From Streptomyces sp. NRRL F-6131 (GTDB lineage Bacteria > Actinomycetota > Actinomycetes > Streptomycetales > Streptomycetaceae): a DNA stretch of 8,581 nucleotides. The stretch spans positions 1 through 8,581 of the forward strand of contig JOHN01000120.1 of the NCBI GenBank assembly GCA_000719695.1, read 5' to 3'. This document shows positions 6,080 to 8,581 of this stretch, one piece after another. The notes under the pieces are model-generated. The model saw only the letters and a program-made list of their open reading frames with translations. It did not search any database and was not told the origin of the DNA. Within the stretch, counting starts at the first letter, position 1. Each line of letters starts with the position of its first letter. Position numbers and translations under genes: made by a program.

Positions 6080-6080
6080 G

Positions 6081-7082
6081 ATGACGACAGGTCGGCCCGG
6101 CGTCGTCGCCGCACCGAACGCGGCGTACGCAGGTCAGGTGGTGCAGTTCCCGGATCCGGTCCGCGCCGAGCGACACCCCGCGGGGGTCCGGGTGGACGAG
6201 CACGGCTACCCGGACTTCGGCCCGTTCGCCGCCGCGGCGGCCGAGGTCGCCGACCCGCCGGCCGGCTTCGGCGTCGACGAGCTGCGGCTGACCGACTACG
6301 TCTCGGCCAACGCCGCGCTGTTCACCCAGGGCCATCCGCTCTGGGCCGACCTGGAGACCGCGGTCGCCACCCCGCCCGGCTGGACCTGGCACCACGTGGC
6401 CGGCCGGGCCGCGCCCGGCTGGCGGCGGATGGAACTCGTCCCGGTCGAGGTCAAGGCACTGCTGCGGCACCACGGCGGGCTGGCCACCTCCTCCGCCGAC
6501 CACGGTCGGCGCGGCACCCGCCCGTTGCAGGAGAAGCGGCCGGTGCACTTCTCGCTGGCCAGGGACGGCAGCGACCCGATCGGCGTCCCCGAGGACCTCG
6601 TGCAGCGCGCCGAGGAGCGGCTGGGCTACCGGCTGCCCGGCGCCTACCGCACCTTCCTCAAGCTCGGCGGCGGCCGCGCCCCCGAGGGGGTGGCGCTCGA
6701 CCCGGAGCTCGGGCTGCTGGTCGACCAGCCGTTCCTGACGCTCACCGAGGAGTACGGCACCGAGGACGTCGTCTACGCCAACAAGTGCCTGCGGGACCAC
6801 TTCACCAAGGACTACCTGGGCATCGCCTACGCCCAGGGCGGCATCCTGGCACTGAAGGTGCGCGGCGACCGGATCGGGTCGGTCTGGCTCTGCCTCTACG
6901 ACGACGCCCGCGACACCGGCGCCCCGGAGTCCCCCGAGGACCGCGTCGCGCGGCTGCTGCTGCCCTGCGGGGACGACTTCGACGCCTTCCTGCTGCGGCT
7001 GGCCGGGAGCCCGCCGGAGCTGGAGACGGTCGCCGAGCTGATGGTGAACGGCGGGTTCGCCCGGGCCGTTCCGGTGGGCTGA
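6081..7082 (+). CDS. WHH nuclease-like domain fused to SMI1/KNR4 (SUKH) domain
   Basis: This 333-aa protein has two parts. Residues about 38-135 follow the WHH pattern of the HNH/Endo VII toxin nucleases: GYPDF (42-46), a DYVSAN segment (72-77), W103-H104-H105, M117-ELVP (117-121), then R129-H130-H131-GG. Residues about 165-310 read as an SMI1/KNR4 (SUKH) domain, with DLVQRAEERLGYRLPGAYR (172-190), an FLKLGGG turn (192-198), GLLVDQPFL (211-219), KDYLGIAYAQGG (243-254) and GSVWLCLYDDARD (266-278). SUKH domains usually neutralise nuclease toxins, so nuclease and immunity-like domains share one chain here. The position where I recall WHH enzymes having a His (LVPxxIH) is Lys125, so the nuclease may be altered or inactive. 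I recognise close streptomycete relatives, usually annotated SMI1/KNR4 family. ATG 6081 is chosen over upstream in-frame codons because those lie in non-coding 11-bp repeats. No signal peptide is seen. Confidence 0.87.
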   Translation: MTTGRPGVVAAPNAAYAGQVVQFPDPVRAERHPAGVRVDEHGYPDFGPFAAAAAEVADPPAGFGVDELRLTDYVSANAALFTQGHPLWADLETAVATPPGWTWHHVAGRAAPGWRRMELVPVEVKALLRHHGGLATSSADHGRRGTRPLQEKRPVHFSLARDGSDPIGVPEDLVQRAEERLGYRLPGAYRTFLKLGGGRAPEGVALDPELGLLVDQPFLTLTEEYGTEDVVYANKCLRDHFTKDYLGIAYAQGGILALKVRGDRIGSVWLCLYDDARDTGAPESPEDRVARLLLPCGDDFDAFLLRLAGSPPELETVAELMVNGGFARAVPVG

Positions 7083-7208
7083 CGTGGCCTTCGCGGTGGT
7101 CCGGCCGGCGGAACGCGGCACGGACCGGTTGGTGGAGCGGGCGGCGGACCGGCCGGTCGTCGACGGTGTGGAACGAGCGGGGACGATGGGGACAGGGGTG
7201 AACCGGGC

Positions 7209-8581
7209 GTGGTGACGTACGCGCAGGCGCAGGAGCTCGCCGAGGAGTGGATCAACGGCGGGGTGCCGCGCGAGTGGCAGCGCGAGGTGCGGGTCCGGGA
7301 GTTCGACCTGGGCTTCGTCTGCTGGGCGGTGCAGCCCACCGACGGCGCGGCCGCGGCCGAGGGCGAGGCCCGGCTGGTGATCGCCCGGGACTCCGGGGGG
7401 ACCACCCTCTGGCCCGCGCTGCCGGTCAACGAGGTGGTCCGGCAGTACGAGGAGGCCTACGGGCGGCCGGTCGCGGCCAACCCGGCCGGTGCGGCCCGGC
7501 CGACGCCGGGACCGGTCGAGGCGACGTCCTTCCTGCTGAGCCCGCCGCAGTGGCTGCAGGAGGCCGGTGAGGCGGCGCTCGCCGCGGAGGCGGAGCGGCT
7601 GGGCGCACCGGCGTCGGCCGGGACGCCGGCGGGCGGTGTGCCGTCCGCGCCGGTCGCGCCGTCCGCGCCACCCGTCCCGCAGGCTCCGCCGGCCGCCCCG
7701 CCCGTCGAGCCGCCGGCTCCGCCGGTCCGGTTCGGGCGCGCGGACACGCCCGCGCCCGCGCCCGCCGTGCTGAGCACGCCGCCGGTCTCCGAGCGGCCCG
7801 CCGGGGACGCGCCGACCATGCTCGCCCCGCCGCCCGGCCACGACGAGCCGGCCGGTCCGCCCGCGCCCGGCGCGAGCGCCGAGGCGGCGACCATGCTGCT
7901 GCCCGACGGGCTGCGCACCAACGGCGCCGGGCTGCCCGCCGAGCCGCGGGCCGGTTCCGAGGCGGCCACCGTGCTGCTGCCCGAGGGCGGTCTGCCGGGT
8001 CTCGCGGGTCTGCCGGGTGCGCCCGGTGGTCCGGGGACGCCGGTGCCGGGGACTCCGGTGCCGCCGTCGGGGCCCGCGGTGGAGCCCGCGCCGACGCTGC
8101 TGGCGCCCCCGGACGGTCTGCCCGGCCTGGCCGGTCTGCCGGGTGCGCCCGGTGGTCCGGGGACGCCGGTGCCGGGGACTCCGGTGCCGCCGTCGGGGCC
8201 TGCGGTGGAGCCCGCGCCGACGCTGCTGGCGCCCCCGGACGGTCTGCCGGGTCTCGCCGGTCTGCCGGGTGCGCCCGGGGCCCCGGTCCCGCCGCCCGTC
8301 GGTCCGCCGGCCGGCGCGGGTGTCGAGCACGCCGCGACCATGCTGGCCTCCCCGGACGGTCTGCCCGGTCTGGCGGGTCTGCCGGGTGCGCCCGGGGCCC
8401 CGGTCCCGCCGCCCGCCGGTCCGCCCGCCGCTCCGGCGGGGGAGCCCGCCGCCCCGGGCGGGCTCGGTCGCCAGCAGGCCTCGGCCCCGCCGCCGCCCCC
8501 GCCCGCCGGGCTGCGCGGCGGACCGGCCGGCCCCCCTCCGGCGGCCCCCGGAGGGTCCGGTGGCCGCAACGCCTCCAGCAC
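7209..8581 (+). CDS. Large protein with YrhB/Imm35-like N-terminus and Pro/Gly-rich repeats (3' end outside window)
   Basis: The frame is open for 457 codons and runs off the window edge. Residues 1-86 (MVTYAQAQELAEEWING, then FDLGFVCWA, ARLVIARDSGGTTLWPALPVNEVVRQYEEAYG) resemble YrhB/Imm35-type immunity domains. Residues 87-130 form a linker with SFLLSPPQWLQEAG, and from about 135 the chain is Pro/Ala/Gly-rich and probably disordered. It contains repeats of 42, 42, 39 and a partial copy starting at residues 261, 303, 345 and 384, each opening GLPGLAGLPGAPG (collagen-like Gly-X-Y). A Thr-(Met/Val/Leu)-Leu motif recurs with Thr at 203, 228, 254, 296, 338 and 377. The start is GTG 7209 (a second GTG follows at 7212), with AGGGG at 7194-7198, 10 nt upstream. 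No membrane segment is seen so far. Streptomycete relatives of this layout are large and carry further C-terminal domains (from memory, SUKH-4 or deaminase-like), but none is visible here. It lies 126 bp after the WHH-SUKH gene on the same strand, probably cotranscribed. Confidence 0.78.
   Translation, partial: MVTYAQAQELAEEWINGGVPREWQREVRVREFDLGFVCWAVQPTDGAAAAEGEARLVIARDSGGTTLWPALPVNEVVRQYEEAYGRPVAANPAGAARPTPGPVEATSFLLSPPQWLQEAGEAALAAEAERLGAPASAGTPAGGVPSAPVAPSAPPVPQAPPAAPPVEPPAPPVRFGRADTPAPAPAVLSTPPVSERPAGDAPTMLAPPPGHDEPAGPPAPGASAEAATMLLPDGLRTNGAGLPAEPRAGSEAATVLLPEGGLPGLAGLPGAPGGPGTPVPGTPVPPSGPAVEPAPTLLAPPDGLPGLAGLPGAPGGPGTPVPGTPVPPSGPAVEPAPTLLAPPDGLPGLAGLPGAPGAPVPPPVGPPAGAGVEHAATMLASPDGLPGLAGLPGAPGAPVPPPAGPPAAPAGEPAAPGGLGRQQASAPPPPPPAGLRGGPAGPPPAAPGGSGGRNASS
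7989..8474 (+). repeat. In-frame 126/117-bp tandem repeats in the large partial gene
   Basis: Copies start at 7989, 8115, 8241 and 8358, giving periods of 126, 126 and 117 bp. Copies 1 and 2 encode the same 42 residues and differ at five bases, all synonymous, four of them in the first 18 bp. Copy 3 is a shorter variant of 39 residues, and copy 4 follows copy 3 for about 20 codons before drifting, so its right edge is approximate. All periods are multiples of three, so copy number can change without breaking the frame. Confidence 0.85.

Noticed and set aside
5769..6080. An in-frame N-terminal extension of the WHH-SUKH protein by 104 residues
   Set aside because: The extension is translated from the 11-bp tandem repeats and is Arg/Pro/Ala-rich with no domain. 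The start at 6081 matches the recognisable protein beginning MTTGRPG.
5676..8330. An 884-codon open frame on the minus strand across the repeat array, the WHH-SUKH gene and the partial gene
   Set aside because: It is Arg/Gly-rich and low in complexity, follows the repeats of the other strand, and has no ribosome-binding site or domain. The + strand genes explain the region.
7457..8581. A Gly/Pro/Ser-rich frame on the minus strand opposite the Pro-rich repeats
   Set aside because: It mirrors the + strand repeats, as GC-rich Gly/Pro codons read similarly on both strands. The + frame begins with a recognisable domain and ribosome-binding site, so it is preferred.

Overview
The window looks like chromosomal DNA from a streptomycete (Streptomyces, Kitasatospora or a close relative). 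GC content is very high, codons overwhelmingly end in G or C, GTG starts occur, and I found no TTA triplet on the + strand. Several proteins also have strongly streptomycete-like sequences. All calls come from reading the sequence; no database search was run.

Layout. (1) 128-592, minus: a small YwqJ-type putative deaminase. It is divergent from everything else and sits behind a 434-bp gene-free region that holds two overlapping inverted repeats. (2) 1027-5734, plus: a four-gene nucleotide-sugar block. It encodes a Gfo/Idh/MocA oxidoreductase, an extended SDR epimerase/dehydratase (overlapping by 4 bases), and two different DegT/DnrJ/EryC1/StrS aminotransferases. (3) 5735-6080: a gene-free stretch dominated by a 231-bp array of 11-bp repeats. 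(4) 6081-7082, plus: a protein joining a WHH-type HNH/Endo VII nuclease-like domain to an SMI1/KNR4 (SUKH) immunity domain. (5) 7209 to the window edge, plus: the first 457 codons of a large protein, with a YrhB/Imm35-like N-terminal domain followed by a long Pro/Gly/Ala-rich repeat region. It has no stop inside the window.

How the genes may work together. The four sugar genes carry the activities for oxidising a sugar ring carbon, epimerising or dehydrating, and transaminating at one or two positions. That fits an amino- or diamino-sugar precursor for a glycan or glycosylated metabolite. No nucleotidyltransferase, acyltransferase or glycosyltransferase lies in the window, so the product cannot be named. 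The three other genes all belong to families of the polymorphic-toxin/immunity world (YwqJ deaminase, WHH nuclease plus SUKH, Imm35/YrhB). The sugar block lies between the deaminase and the other two and may have been inserted there.

The most unusual structural feature is in the spacers. Each of the three long spacers in or after the sugar block carries its own tandem repeat of a different period: 17 bp, 8 bp, and 11 bp with a 55-bp higher-order unit. The last protein additionally has a 126-bp in-frame tandem repeat encoding collagen-like Gly-X-Y runs and evenly spaced Thr-Met/Leu-Leu motifs.
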